Positions 43,478 through 51,838 of a stretch of DNA of 64,000 nucleotides are shown here, piece after piece. This DNA is from Verrucomicrobiota bacterium (GTDB taxonomy: Bacteria > Verrucomicrobiota > Verrucomicrobiia > Verrucomicrobiales > Akkermansiaceae). Below the pieces are notes generated by a model that was not told the origin of the DNA, ran no database searches, and worked only from the letters and a program-made list of their open reading frames with translations. The first letter of the stretch is position 1; every line of letters starts with the position of its first letter. The translations under genes and the position numbers were made by a program. The DNA lies in the NCBI GenBank assembly GCA_017301995.1, contig JAFLEH010000001.1, positions 372,001-436,000 on the forward strand, in the 5' to 3' direction.

Positions 43478-43538
43478 TAAATGAGGCAGCCAACCGCAAA
43501 TGCCGTGCCAGTCGGGGATCAAAATGTAGTCGGATCGG
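43478..43538 (+). repeat. 61-bp direct repeat, copy 2
   Basis: Matches 38171-38231 at 58/61 positions. It lies 64 bp after immunity gene 3. Confidence 0.85.
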
Positions 43539-43611
43539 TATGGCATTTAAGTGTGCAAGGCCGAGCTTTCATCGAAGCCGATTTCCAAATTACGATCATG
43601 TCTGTTAGGGG

Positions 43612-43787
43612 GTAAGCGGTCAACAGAGTCCCTCTCGCATTTTTGTCATAGGAGCCAGAGCTATGGCATCTATGCGATGCGGGCCTCGGCGGTCAGCATT
43701 GCGGCGGGGCGGGTCTTGATCCACTCGGCCGGCAACAGGGCTCCGAGCTGCTCCGGCCCCGGGTTGTGCATGAGTTTCTCAAACACC
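43612..43787 (-). pseudogene. IS66 3' end fragment (right copy, opposite orientation)
   Basis: Reads on the minus strand as the last ~35 residues of an IS66 transposase (LLPAEWIKTRPAAMLTAEAR) plus the terminal non-coding tail ending GTAAGCGG at 43612. It is nearly identical in reverse complement to 21715-21883. The 5' part is lost at about 43787. With the left copy it brackets the RHS island, 3' ends facing inward. Confidence 0.85.
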
Positions 43788-44005
43788 AATATTCAAGGTG
43801 ACTGTCCCCTTTTCATTACGGGATCGGTGTGGAAAACTTTTGGTGGTTTTTTCGAGTGGCTTGGGTCCACGTGGCCATCAGGGGGCGCTTGGGGACGCCG
43901 GGAAACGGCAGGGCTGAAACCTTCCGATCCGTCTAACGGCCCGAAATAAAGCCGCCGGAACGCCAATAATCGTTGCCTTCCAGTTCTGTTAGGCAGCAAA
44001 ATTTC
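43788..44005. other. Degenerate mobile-element debris, no gene
   Basis: Between the IS66 fragment and the next transposase fragment. It contains ATTCAAGGTGACTGTCCCC, similar to terminal sequences of other transposable elements. No intact gene seen. Confidence 0.45.
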
Positions 44006-44299
44006 ATGTCCAGGCACCAACAACTCCATACCGAGTTCGCCAGCGTCCTTTTCGCCGACATTGTGGCGCTCCATCCCCTGTCCGACCGGCAATACGACTG
44101 CGCCGGAATCTCCGACATCCACTTTTGCCAACTCGGAGTGCTCCGCGCGCTGAGCAGTTCGACCACCGGCCAGGAATTCCTCCAGTACCACGCCGACCAG
44201 AATGTCGCCGCCATCGACCCGAGCCATTTCTTCAAGGCCCTGCAAAGTCCGCGAAGGCTCGCCAACATCCGGATGGAGGTCCGGCCGCATCCCGTTTTG
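44006..44299 (+). pseudogene. Probable transposase N-terminal fragment (IS4-like)
   Basis: About 95 residues (MSRHQQLHTEFASVLFADIV, SHFFKALQSPRRLANIRMEV) look like the N-terminal part of an IS4-type transposase that continues HFFKAL.S.RRL. The catalytic part is missing and the frame runs on into unrelated sequence overlapping the next gene. Family assignment is tentative. Confidence 0.5.
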
Positions 44300-44343
44300 G
44301 CTTGTAATCGTCGGCCGGGCGGCAATCGTAACGGGCACCTGCC

Positions 44344-45693
44344 ATGCACCCGATCCGCACCGTCATTTCATGGAAATATCCGCCCTTCCGAGTTCCGCAT
44401 TTGGGGCTTTGCCTGCTGTTGGCGGTCCTGCCGGGGTGCCGTCGTGCGGAGAATCCCGGAAAACCATCGGCGGCGGCGTTTTACGAATCCGGCATCGAGA
44501 CACCGGCCGATCTGCCGGCGGACGGCATTTTCCCGAACGGACGCAAGCTCGCGTTCATGGGATATTCCGGCGATCCCGCCCGTGATCTGGCCAACGGATT
44601 CACCGTGGCGGGTCCGGTCTATGGCGACCAGACGCCCTATCTCGAAAAGTGCTTTGCCAACGGCTGGCCGGTGGTGGCCCACATCGGGCCGAAGATCACC
44701 TTCAAGGACGGCGACCCCAACAAATACAAACCCGATCCCCCGGCGCTCCGCGAGGAGGTGAAACGGCAGGTGGCCGCGCTTGCCGCGCGTCGGCAGATCA
44801 TCTGGTGGGCGATCCACCCGGAGGAACTGCGGCCGTGGCGCAAGGACGAGATGCTCTATCTGGAAACCGTGTCCGCCGCCATCCGCGAGGCGGACCCGTT
44901 GGATCGGCCGGTCTATCTCTACAATCCCAACAACCGCGACGCGGGATCGCTCACGCCCATCGCCAAGCTGGTGGATGTGGTTGGAAAAGGATGTTATGTG
45001 AATCTATCCGGAAAAAAGCGCGACCGCGCCTGGGTCAGATGGAGCATCGAGCAGGAGCGCGGCGCGATCGCGGCGGCGGGTTCCCGCAAGGGCTCGGTCG
45101 CACTGCTGCTTCCGGAACTGTGCAAGGATCCGGAGCCGGGCGAGGAACGGGAAATCCGCGCGTGGGTGCGGCATGATATCTATCTGGGCATGGCCTCGGG
45201 CGCCCAAGGCGTGAACATCTGGTCGCTCTTCAAGCGCGCCGAGGTGCGCAAAACATGGCAGCTTTGGTACGACGCCTACACCGAATGCGCGAAGGAACTC
45301 AACGGCGACCGCGCGCTGGCCCAGGTGTTCCTTTTCGGAAAGCCGTCCAAGGATTTCAAAGTCGCACCCGTTTCCGGCGCCGATCCGGGATCGGCCATCC
45401 GGCTGGGTGGCGCCATGGAACCGGAAACCTCCAGCGCCGCGGAAAGCAAGGAGCGCACCGTCGCCACGCCATCGTGGACGGCGGTGGAAATCGCCTATCA
45501 GAACAGCCGCTATGTGTTCGTGATCAACTCCGCCAACGGTCCGGCGGCGTTCGATCTAACCGGATGGCCGCCCGGCTCATCGGCGGTGTCCGCGTTCGAT
45601 GGAAAACCGCAGACGCTCCCGCCGCAGGGCGCGCTGCGCATCGATCTCCCGCCCTACGGCGTGGCGGCGTTGCGCTTCGCGGCTGACAATTGA
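44344..45693 (+). CDS. Lipoprotein with TIM-barrel glycoside-hydrolase-like fold
   Basis: 449 residues. Lipoprotein signal LGLCLLLAVLPGC with Cys ~32. The middle has alternating strands and helices of a barrel (VVAHIGPKITFKDGD, IIWWAIHPEELRPWRKDE, PVYLYNPNNRDAGSL, GVNIWSLFKRAEV), with acidic residues in EE and E/D-rich loops that could be catalytic. A C-terminal beta domain (~330-449) follows. It resembles hypothetical glycoside-hydrolase-like proteins, but no numbered GH family is firmly recognised. 89 bp of it are duplicated at 20955-21043. Confidence 0.65.
   Translation: MHPIRTVISWKYPPFRVPHLGLCLLLAVLPGCRRAENPGKPSAAAFYESGIETPADLPADGIFPNGRKLAFMGYSGDPARDLANGFTVAGPVYGDQTPYLEKCFANGWPVVAHIGPKITFKDGDPNKYKPDPPALREEVKRQVAALAARRQIIWWAIHPEELRPWRKDEMLYLETVSAAIREADPLDRPVYLYNPNNRDAGSLTPIAKLVDVVGKGCYVNLSGKKRDRAWVRWSIEQERGAIAAAGSRKGSVALLLPELCKDPEPGEEREIRAWVRHDIYLGMASGAQGVNIWSLFKRAEVRKTWQLWYDAYTECAKELNGDRALAQVFLFGKPSKDFKVAPVSGADPGSAIRLGGAMEPETSSAAESKERTVATPSWTAVEIAYQNSRYVFVINSANGPAAFDLTGWPPGSSAVSAFDGKPQTLPPQGALRIDLPPYGVAALRFAADN
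44644..44732 (+). repeat. 89-bp direct repeat within lipoprotein gene
   Basis: Identical to 20955-21043, same orientation, 23.7 kb apart. This is the copy in the intact gene. Confidence 0.85.
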
Positions 45694-45712
45694 TGGAAAG
45701 GGCGGCCCGGAG

Positions 45713-46912
45713 TCACCCGCGCCTCAGCTCGGATCCCTTGAAGCGGATGATCATCCGATAGACCTTCTTGGTGCGGCAGGAGATCGCTCCGGTGGCGGGA
45801 TCGAAGCGCTCGGGAATCTCGATCCGGTGGATGTCCACCACCGCGTGATAGCCGCGTTCCGAAAACACGTCGATGAGCATCGCCACCGCCCCCGGCTCCC
45901 GCAACAGCGGGTCCTCCGAATTGATGTTGGCATGGCCGGAAATCGCGTGACAGCGGATGATCGGCATCATTTTCTGGTCGATGAACTCAACCACGCTCCC
46001 GAACAGATCCGGCTGGGTGAACTCGTAACCGTCGAGGCGTTTCACCAGTTCCTGGCGGGCGTGGACGATGATTTCGCTGGCCACCGGGAGGGTCCGGAGG
46101 CGCTCGTAAGTGCGCGGATCCAGCTCCAGGCTGCTTTGGTAATCCAACTCCCGCAGGATGTTCTGCTCCACCTCCGCCAACGGCCCCTGGGCGTTGATCA
46201 GATGATAGTGAAACACGTTTTTCAGCGACAACAGCGCTCCCCAGGTCTGCTCCTTGAACACCCGGTAACGGCGATTCGCCAGCGCTTCGTCGAAGTCGGT
46301 TGCGCGTTCTTCCCACAATTCCCCCTCGCCCGTCCGCCTAACCTCGTCGTTGTGCGCCGTGACTTCGCGGCCGCGTTTCAGTTGGCGCGCGATGCTTTCC
46401 TTTTCATCCACGAACAGCACCAGAATCTGCACCACCGGCTTGCGGAAATGGACCGCCATCGGAGTGCCATGGTGCGCCCGCCACTGCTGATTGAGCTTTT
46501 CGTACAGCAGCTTGATGCACTCCACCTGCACCTTGGTGCGCGGGAAACCGTCCAGAATCACGCCGTCGCGGTGCTCGGGTTTCAGCAACTCGGCTAACAA
46601 GGCCGCGACCGCCTCGCGGTCGCCGATCATTCCGCCCGCATCCTTCACCCTGCGCATCTCCGGCGTGTCCAGCAGGGCGCTCATCACCACCGGCTCGCTG
46701 GTGAGCCCGCGGGTGCGCGCGATGAACGCGGTGTTGGTCCCCTTCCCCGCTCCCGGCGCGCCACCCAGCAGAATGATCTCCTTGGGAAACCGCAGGTTCT
46801 CCTCGCCATGGTGATCGGCGAGGTTCTGCCAGATGGCATCGAAAATCATCATCGCGTCCTTGATTTCCAAATCAGGCTTGGCGGCGGAGGCTGGTGGCGG
46901 TGTCAAATTCAT
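45713..46912 (-). CDS. Adenylate kinase-like nucleoside monophosphate kinase with C-terminal extension
   Basis: 399 residues from MNLTPPPASAAKPDLEIKD. P-loop LLGGAPGAGKGTNTAFIAR near 50, NMP-binding segment MSALLDTPEMRR, and GVILDGFPRTKVQVECIKLL are adenylate-kinase family marks. LID-type arginines lie in IARQLKRGREV. The protein is nearly twice the length of Adk; the last ~170 residues (DYQSSLELDPRTYERLRTL, FIDQKMMPIIRCHAISGHAN) are an added domain of unknown function. Long forms like this occur in Verrucomicrobia. It may be an accessory rather than the main Adk. Confidence 0.78.
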   Translation of the reverse strand: MNLTPPPASAAKPDLEIKDAMMIFDAIWQNLADHHGEENLRFPKEIILLGGAPGAGKGTNTAFIARTRGLTSEPVVMSALLDTPEMRRVKDAGGMIGDREAVAALLAELLKPEHRDGVILDGFPRTKVQVECIKLLYEKLNQQWRAHHGTPMAVHFRKPVVQILVLFVDEKESIARQLKRGREVTAHNDEVRRTGEGELWEERATDFDEALANRRYRVFKEQTWGALLSLKNVFHYHLINAQGPLAEVEQNILRELDYQSSLELDPRTYERLRTLPVASEIIVHARQELVKRLDGYEFTQPDLFGSVVEFIDQKMMPIIRCHAISGHANINSEDPLLREPGAVAMLIDVFSERGYHAVVDIHRIEIPERFDPATGAISCRTKKVYRMIIRFKGSELRRG

Positions 46913-47138
46913 CGGCGGCCCCCAGCATGCGCGATCCGGCCCCTTGGTCAAGCAAACTCGGTTACCGCAACGCCCGCCTGCCGGCAGCGGAATCGAAGTT
47001 CAAAGCCGGAGTCCCATGCGTCCATCAATCCGATTATCCCGCGGATTCCGGTTGCCTAACGCCCACCCTTCCGGCATGATCGCCCCGTGATCGCCGATTG
47101 ATTGAAACCGGCGCCACGCGACAACCCTTCGAACCGCC
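46913..47138. other. Intergenic region
   Basis: 226 bp between divergent genes. It presumably holds promoters for both, but no clear element was recognised. Confidence 0.4.
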
Positions 47139-47456
47139 ATGAATGCCGGAATCAATGCCACCCCGCGCGGAATCAATCATGTTAGATCCGTTTTTCGGGT
47201 TCCTTTGTTGGCCTTCTCCCTGCTTTCCGGGGCCGCCCCCGGCCAGAGCGAACCCGCCCGCGCGCCAGCGGCTATTCCCGTGTTCCGCTCCGGGGTAATC
47301 CGGGTTTGGGGAGAGAACCACACCAACCCCGACCCCAAAGACAATTGGGGTCGGGACCCACAGGTCCAATCGGCGCCGGAGACCTCGGCGGACCTCGCCT
47401 TTGGCGGATCGGAGTGCATATCGCTGCCGGAAGGACCCGGGCTTGATCCCGCCTGA
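47139..47456 (+). CDS. Possible small secreted protein
   Basis: 105 residues with a weak signal-like stretch (VPLLAFSLLSGAAPGQ) and a short polar domain (VFRSGVIRVWGENHTNPDPK). No family recognised. It ends 20 bp before panC. It could be a real small exported protein or a remnant; coding evidence is weak. Confidence 0.35.
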   Translation: MNAGINATPRGINHVRSVFRVPLLAFSLLSGAAPGQSEPARAPAAIPVFRSGVIRVWGENHTNPDPKDNWGRDPQVQSAPETSADLAFGGSECISLPEGPGLDPA

Positions 47457-47476
47457 ATCCCTGCCACAGTCGGCGC

Positions 47477-48331
47477 GTGAAGACCGTTGTCACTCCCGCC
47501 GAATTCCGTCAGTTGTCAGCCGCGGCGCCCGGGCCGCGCGTTTTGGTGCCCACGATGGGCGCGCTTCATGCCGGCCATCTGGCGCTGGTCTCCAAGGCTC
47601 GCGAAATTGCGGGACCGGATGGAGCGGTGATGGTTTCCATTTTCGTCAACCCGATCCAGTTCGACCGCCAGTCCGATCTCGCGGCCTATCCGAAGCCGCT
47701 GGAGGCGGACCTCGCCGCCTGCCGCGACGCCGGGGTGGATATCGCGTTCGTTCCCGAGCCGGCAATGATGTACCACGCCGACCGCTCGGTCACGGTCACC
47801 GAATCGTCGCTTTCCAAAACCCTGTGCGGAGCCACGCGGCCGGGGCATTTCGACGGAGTCTGCACGGTGGTGCTCAAACTGTTTCTGCTGGGCGGCTGCT
47901 CCCACGCGGTCTTCGGGGAAAAGGATTTCCAACAACTCGCCATCATCCGCCGGATGGTTAGGGACCTGGATGTGCCGGTGGAGATCATCCCCCACCCCAC
48001 CCTGCGCGAAAGCGACGGCCTGGCGTTGTCGTCGCGCAACGTCCGGCTCGATCCGGCACAACGCGCGGACGCCCCGCGCCTGCGCCGCGCCCTCGTCGCG
48101 GCGCGCGAGGCATTCCGCAACGGAGAACGCGTATCGGAGGCGCTCATCGGCATCGCAGGGCGCGAAATCGAGGCATCGCCCCTCACCCGGATCGACTACC
48201 TTTCGCTGGTGGACGCAGAATCCCTGCAACCCGTTGACCGGGTGGACGCAAGCGCGGCTTTGGCCACGGCGGTGTTTTACGGTGACGTCCGGCTGATCGA
48301 CCACATCGGTCTCAACCCGGCCGGTGCCTGA
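47477..48331 (+). CDS. panC: Pantoate--beta-alanine ligase
   Basis: 284 residues. Catalyses ATP-dependent condensation of pantoate and beta-alanine in CoA biosynthesis. Seen: VPTMGALHAGHLALVSKARE (HIGH-type motif), VSIFVNPIQFD, RPGHFDGVCTVVLKLF, HAVFGEKDFQQLAIIRRMV and the KMSKS-like RESDGLALSSRNVRL. Full length. GTG start at 47477. No panB or panD is adjacent. Confidence 0.95.
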   Translation: MKTVVTPAEFRQLSAAAPGPRVLVPTMGALHAGHLALVSKAREIAGPDGAVMVSIFVNPIQFDRQSDLAAYPKPLEADLAACRDAGVDIAFVPEPAMMYHADRSVTVTESSLSKTLCGATRPGHFDGVCTVVLKLFLLGGCSHAVFGEKDFQQLAIIRRMVRDLDVPVEIIPHPTLRESDGLALSSRNVRLDPAQRADAPRLRRALVAAREAFRNGERVSEALIGIAGREIEASPLTRIDYLSLVDAESLQPVDRVDASAALATAVFYGDVRLIDHIGLNPAGA

Positions 48332-48352
48332 GAACCAAAAGCGGGCACCGAA

Positions 48353-48829
48353 TCAGCTCACCTTGAGCAAGGACGGCTCCCTCGAAACCACCTGGGCTTC
48401 GTCGAAGCGGATCGGCGGACGTTCTGCGCGCTGTTCCAGCCAATATTCGGCCTCTTCGCGGTTTTGGAAAATCTTCACACGATCGGCGCTCCGGGACCAG
48501 TAACCCAGCATCCGCACTACCCCGTAGGCAGCCGAATCCCGGACCACAAACGCCAGCCACCCGCGCGACCGATGCTCCTCCTGGCGCATCATCAGCGCCA
48601 ACCTCAACACATCGTTCGAACTCAGTGAAAGCTCGGCCTGACTGAAATCCACCAGCCCGCTGAACTCCGGGGACCAAGCAGGATCGTCGGAAACCGTGGC
48701 CACCATGGACTTCATTTCGTCCAGTCCGATCTTGCCGAGGTACTCCTCAAGCCATACCCGGCGCACCGGATCGATTCGGTAACGGCCAACGCCAATCGTG
48801 GTTGAAATGTCAGTAGTCGGGAAACTCAT
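48353..48829 (-). CDS. STAS/SpoIIAA-like hypothetical protein
   Basis: 158 residues. Pattern of alternating strands and helices (IGVGRYRIDPVRRVWLEEYL, FSGLVDFSQAELSLSSNDVL, RGWLAFVVRDSAAYGVVRML, VKIFQNREEAEYWLEQ) is like the SpoIIAA/STAS-type proteins common as small cytoplasmic hypotheticals. No signal or membrane segment. Monocistronic; an AT-rich region lies upstream. Confidence 0.6.
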   Translation of the reverse strand: MSFPTTDISTTIGVGRYRIDPVRRVWLEEYLGKIGLDEMKSMVATVSDDPAWSPEFSGLVDFSQAELSLSSNDVLRLALMMRQEEHRSRGWLAFVVRDSAAYGVVRMLGYWSRSADRVKIFQNREEAEYWLEQRAERPPIRFDEAQVVSREPSLLKVS

Positions 48830-48839
48830 TGTTCTGAAA

Positions 48840-49370
48840 AATCGGACAATCGTGAATCAAATTCGTTCAAAAATTTATGCCCAGTCAGGTGAAATTTTGA
48901 TAGAATTTTTCGAAATATGACCGACTCGAAAATTTCGGAAATCCGAAATACAATGGTCTTTTTGTCCGCCAATGCTCAATTCTTCGGAGAGAACTGCGCC
49001 CGGATTCTTATCAGGTTGCGGATTTCAATGGTTTGCAAAATTTTTTACATTCCGAATGCTTCGGATTTGCGGAATCAAGCCATCGCCAAGCGCGGTCAGC
49101 GTCCGATCCGCGCGATGGCCTGATCGGCTGGCGTGCCGGACGCCCGCGCGACGCCGGGACACCCACTCCGGAACCGGACAAGGAAAACTCGTGGAACTTG
49201 CCCGCACTCCGCACCGGAATTGTCCGGCCGAGCCGCCCCAAATGAGTCGCCCAAGAAGAAAACCTCCCGGATTTTCGGTTTTTGGACTTTGCGATGGGCT
49301 TGCGGGCCGCTATTTCTGGGCGGCCCGCCGGGGCATGGTGATCGCACCCGGGGGCAACCCACGCACGCTT
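48840..49370. other. AT-rich intergenic region upstream of nuoM
   Basis: Bases 48840-48990 are markedly AT-rich for this genome, with repeats of TCGAAA/TTTCGG near 48910-48945, and probably hold divergent promoters. The rest is GC-rich. The nuoM frame is open through it but with no NuoM-like sequence before 49371, and no separate gene is supported. Confidence 0.5.
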
Positions 49371-50807
49371 ATGCTCACGCCCATCCTAGTTTTCCTGCCG
49401 ATTGTCGCCTTTGTGGCGGTTTTGTTGGGGGCGCCCGCCCGGCTCACCACCCTTGCCACGGCGGCAATCAATCTGGTTCTCGGCCTGGTGGCGATTTACT
49501 TTTGGAAATGCCCCTCATGCACCGGTTTCTCCGTTTCCGTGCTGGAGCAGCCGTCGATCCACCTGGCCTTCGGATTCCCGGATGGCATGAGCGCGGTGAT
49601 GATTCTTCTCACCGTGATCGTGACCGTGGCCGCCGCGCTGACCGGAAAAGCCCCGGAAGGCCGCGAAACCCTCCACTATGGGTCGATCCTGCTGATTTCC
49701 GCCGGGGCGCTGGGCGCGTTCGCCTCCACCGACCTGTTTTTCTTCTTCGCGTTCCACGAACTGGCGCTGATCCCGACCTTCCTGATGATCGGCATGCTCG
49801 GCCGCGGCGACCGCCGGACGGCGGCATGGAAAATCACGATCTATCTGGGACTCGGCTCGATGGTTCTGTTAGCCGGACTGGTCTGGCTCTACAACGCCAC
49901 CGGCACCTTCGACATGACGGCGATGAAAAACGCCCCGCCGATCGATCCGGCCACCCAAAAGGGCATCGCGGCGCTGCTGCTGCTCGGCTTCGGCACGCTG
50001 GTTTCGCTGTTTCCATTCCACTCCTGGGCCGCTCCGGCCTACGCGAGCGCGCCGGCGCCGGTCACCATGCTGCATGCCGGCGTGCTGAAAAAATTCGGCC
50101 TCTATGGGTTGCTGCGGCTGGCCGTGCCACTGCTGCCGGAGGGCATGAACGCGTGGCTCACACCGCTGTTGGTTCTACTGTTAGGAAACGTGCTGTGGGT
50201 GGGCTACGTCACCGTCTCCCAAAAACGCCTCGACCTGATGCTGGGCAACTCCTCGGTGATGCACATGGGATATATCTTCCTGGCCATCGCGGCGCTGGCG
50301 GCCATGCCGGGAAATGACCTCGCCGCACCCGCCGCCGTGTTGCTGATGTTCGCGCACGGCGTGTCGATCGCGCTGCTGTTCGGGTTGGCGGACCGGATCG
50401 AGCGTTCGACCGGCACGCTTGATCTGGAGGATCTCGGCGGGCTCGCCAAATCCGCTCCGGCGCTGGCGTTTCTGTTCGGCATCGCGGCCATGGCGTCGAT
50501 CGGCCTGCCGGGTCTGGCGAATTTCGCGGGCGAGGTGCTGGTGTTTCTAGCAGCCTTCCGTTCCTACGACGGCACCGCCGGTTTCGGTCCGGTGCAAATC
50601 GCCTGCGTGCTGGCGATCTGGGGCGTGGTGATTTCCGCCATCTACATGCTGCGCGCCTACCGCAACATCTTCCAAGGTCCGGCGGCCGATGCCACCGGCA
50701 ACGCCCCCGACCTCGCCCTATCCGAACGGATCCCCGCCGTGCTGCTCACCGTGACGCTGCTCGCCGTGGGTCTCTATCCGAACCTTCTGTTGGATTTGCT
50801 GAAATAG
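49371..50807 (+). CDS. nuoM: NADH-quinone oxidoreductase subunit M
   Basis: 478 residues, ~14 membrane segments. Proton-channel subunit of respiratory complex I. Family marks: STDLFFFFAFHELALIPTFL with the key Glu, LVSLFPFHSWAAPAYASAPA, VTMLHAGVLKKFGLYGLLRL and MLGNSSVMHMGYIFLAIAAL. ATG 49371 (MLTPILVFLPIVAF) fits the first helix; 49335 is possible. nuoL and the other subunits are not upstream, so this M/N pair is split from the main nuo operon. Confidence 0.92.
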   Translation: MLTPILVFLPIVAFVAVLLGAPARLTTLATAAINLVLGLVAIYFWKCPSCTGFSVSVLEQPSIHLAFGFPDGMSAVMILLTVIVTVAAALTGKAPEGRETLHYGSILLISAGALGAFASTDLFFFFAFHELALIPTFLMIGMLGRGDRRTAAWKITIYLGLGSMVLLAGLVWLYNATGTFDMTAMKNAPPIDPATQKGIAALLLLGFGTLVSLFPFHSWAAPAYASAPAPVTMLHAGVLKKFGLYGLLRLAVPLLPEGMNAWLTPLLVLLLGNVLWVGYVTVSQKRLDLMLGNSSVMHMGYIFLAIAALAAMPGNDLAAPAAVLLMFAHGVSIALLFGLADRIERSTGTLDLEDLGGLAKSAPALAFLFGIAAMASIGLPGLANFAGEVLVFLAAFRSYDGTAGFGPVQIACVLAIWGVVISAIYMLRAYRNIFQGPAADATGNAPDLALSERIPAVLLTVTLLAVGLYPNLLLDLLK

Positions 50808-50816
50808 CACGCCGCC

Positions 50817-51599
50817 ATGCTGATCTACCACCAGCTAACCCGTGAGTTCAACGCCGGACGCGTCCGCGCGGTGTTGTGCAGCGGCCAAGCTGTGGTTCTC
50901 CACCGGCTGGCCATCACCAGCAAGGATGGCGATTGGATCCTACGGGAAGATGCGGGGGATTTGTCACACATTTTGGAGATCCTGGCCTCGCATGGAGCCA
51001 CCTATCGGTTTGGCGCGCCTCTTGATTCGCGCTGGCTTGCCGGCGGATGGAGTTCTCATTTCGAATTCCCACATCAGGGAATACGGGTGCGGACCGACTT
51101 CTTTTGTCGTCCGCCCAGACTCAATGACTCGGACCTGACGGAAATATGGCGTGCGGCCGGGCAGGATGAACTGCCATTTGTCGGCCTACGGGAACTCGCG
51201 CTCATGAAAATGACGATGCGGGAAAAGGACTACCCGATCATCGGTGAACTCGCGCGGAAAATGTCCCTGCCCGAAGAAGAATTGCTCTTTTCGCGGAGTG
51301 CGAGGGACTTGCTCGGACTGGCGGACCGTCATCCGGATCTTGTGGCGAAGCTGCGGGCAGAGCGCCCGGTTCTGGACCATGTGGCAGCGGGTGAGGATGC
51401 GCTAGCCGCCGCGCTTGACGCCGAAAGGCGCGCCCTCATCAAACAGGATGGAGCCAGGCTATCCCGCTACCAAGCCGCCTCGGAGCGCTGGGAGGCCGCA
51501 TGGCCCGTCGTTTCACGGGAAATAGCCGGTAAATCCTTGCCAACCGCCCACGCCATTGTTTGCGAGATGGCCGCAGACCTGTTGCCCGAATCCGTATGA
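50817..51599 (+). CDS. Nucleotidyltransferase-like hypothetical between nuoM and nuoN
   Basis: 260 residues, soluble. The first half (RVRAVLCSGQAVVLHRLAIT, ASHGATYRFGAPLDSRW, GIRVRTDFFCRPPR) and the following LRELALMKMTMREKDYPIIG are reminiscent of nucleotidyltransferase-fold proteins that end in K..R.KD. The canonical GS...D.D motif is not clear, so the activity is doubtful. The second half is helical. It starts 9 bp after nuoM and overlaps the next small gene (ATGA), so it is translated within the nuo operon. Not a known complex I part. Confidence 0.6.
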   Translation: MLIYHQLTREFNAGRVRAVLCSGQAVVLHRLAITSKDGDWILREDAGDLSHILEILASHGATYRFGAPLDSRWLAGGWSSHFEFPHQGIRVRTDFFCRPPRLNDSDLTEIWRAAGQDELPFVGLRELALMKMTMREKDYPIIGELARKMSLPEEELLFSRSARDLLGLADRHPDLVAKLRAERPVLDHVAAGEDALAAALDAERRALIKQDGARLSRYQAASERWEAAWPVVSREIAGKSLPTAHAIVCEMAADLLPESV

Positions 51600-51829
51600 A
51601 CCGCGCCACCAAAGATGTTTTTCTTAGCGAAGAGGATCTGGATCTCCGGAATCTCTCGCTGGAGGAGGTGTCCGCCATCTATCAGGCATGGCTGGTCGCC
51701 GCCGCCTCCACCAACGACGAGGACGCGCATCTTTACTCCCATGGCGTCTTTCTCGTCGAACCCGGCTGCGATCACATCGCCCCCGAATTCTCCCACCTGC
51801 GCCCCGGACGCAACCGTAAATCCAGTTAG
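51596..51829 (+). CDS. Small acidic hypothetical protein
   Basis: 77 residues from MNRATKDVFLSEEDLDLRNL. Predicted helical N-terminal half (SLEEVSAIYQAWLVAAASTN) and an unstructured tail. Its ATG overlaps the preceding stop and it ends 9 bp before nuoN. The tight coupling suggests it works with the protein at 50817. Family unknown. Confidence 0.6.
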   Translation: MNRATKDVFLSEEDLDLRNLSLEEVSAIYQAWLVAAASTNDEDAHLYSHGVFLVEPGCDHIAPEFSHLRPGRNRKSS

Positions 51830-51838
51830 ATAACCGAC

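Noticed and set aside
38171-43538. Integron attC sites at the 61-bp repeats
   Set aside because: No correctly placed RYYYAAC/GTTRRRY core pair or imperfect hairpin was found.
45599-46597. 332-residue + strand frame opposite the adenylate-kinase-like gene
   Set aside because: Antisense shadow; the minus strand has a P-loop and family motifs.
48972-49370. 133-residue N-terminal extension of NuoM
   Set aside because: The upstream frame is open but has no membrane or NuoM-like sequence. ATG 49371 matches the first helix.
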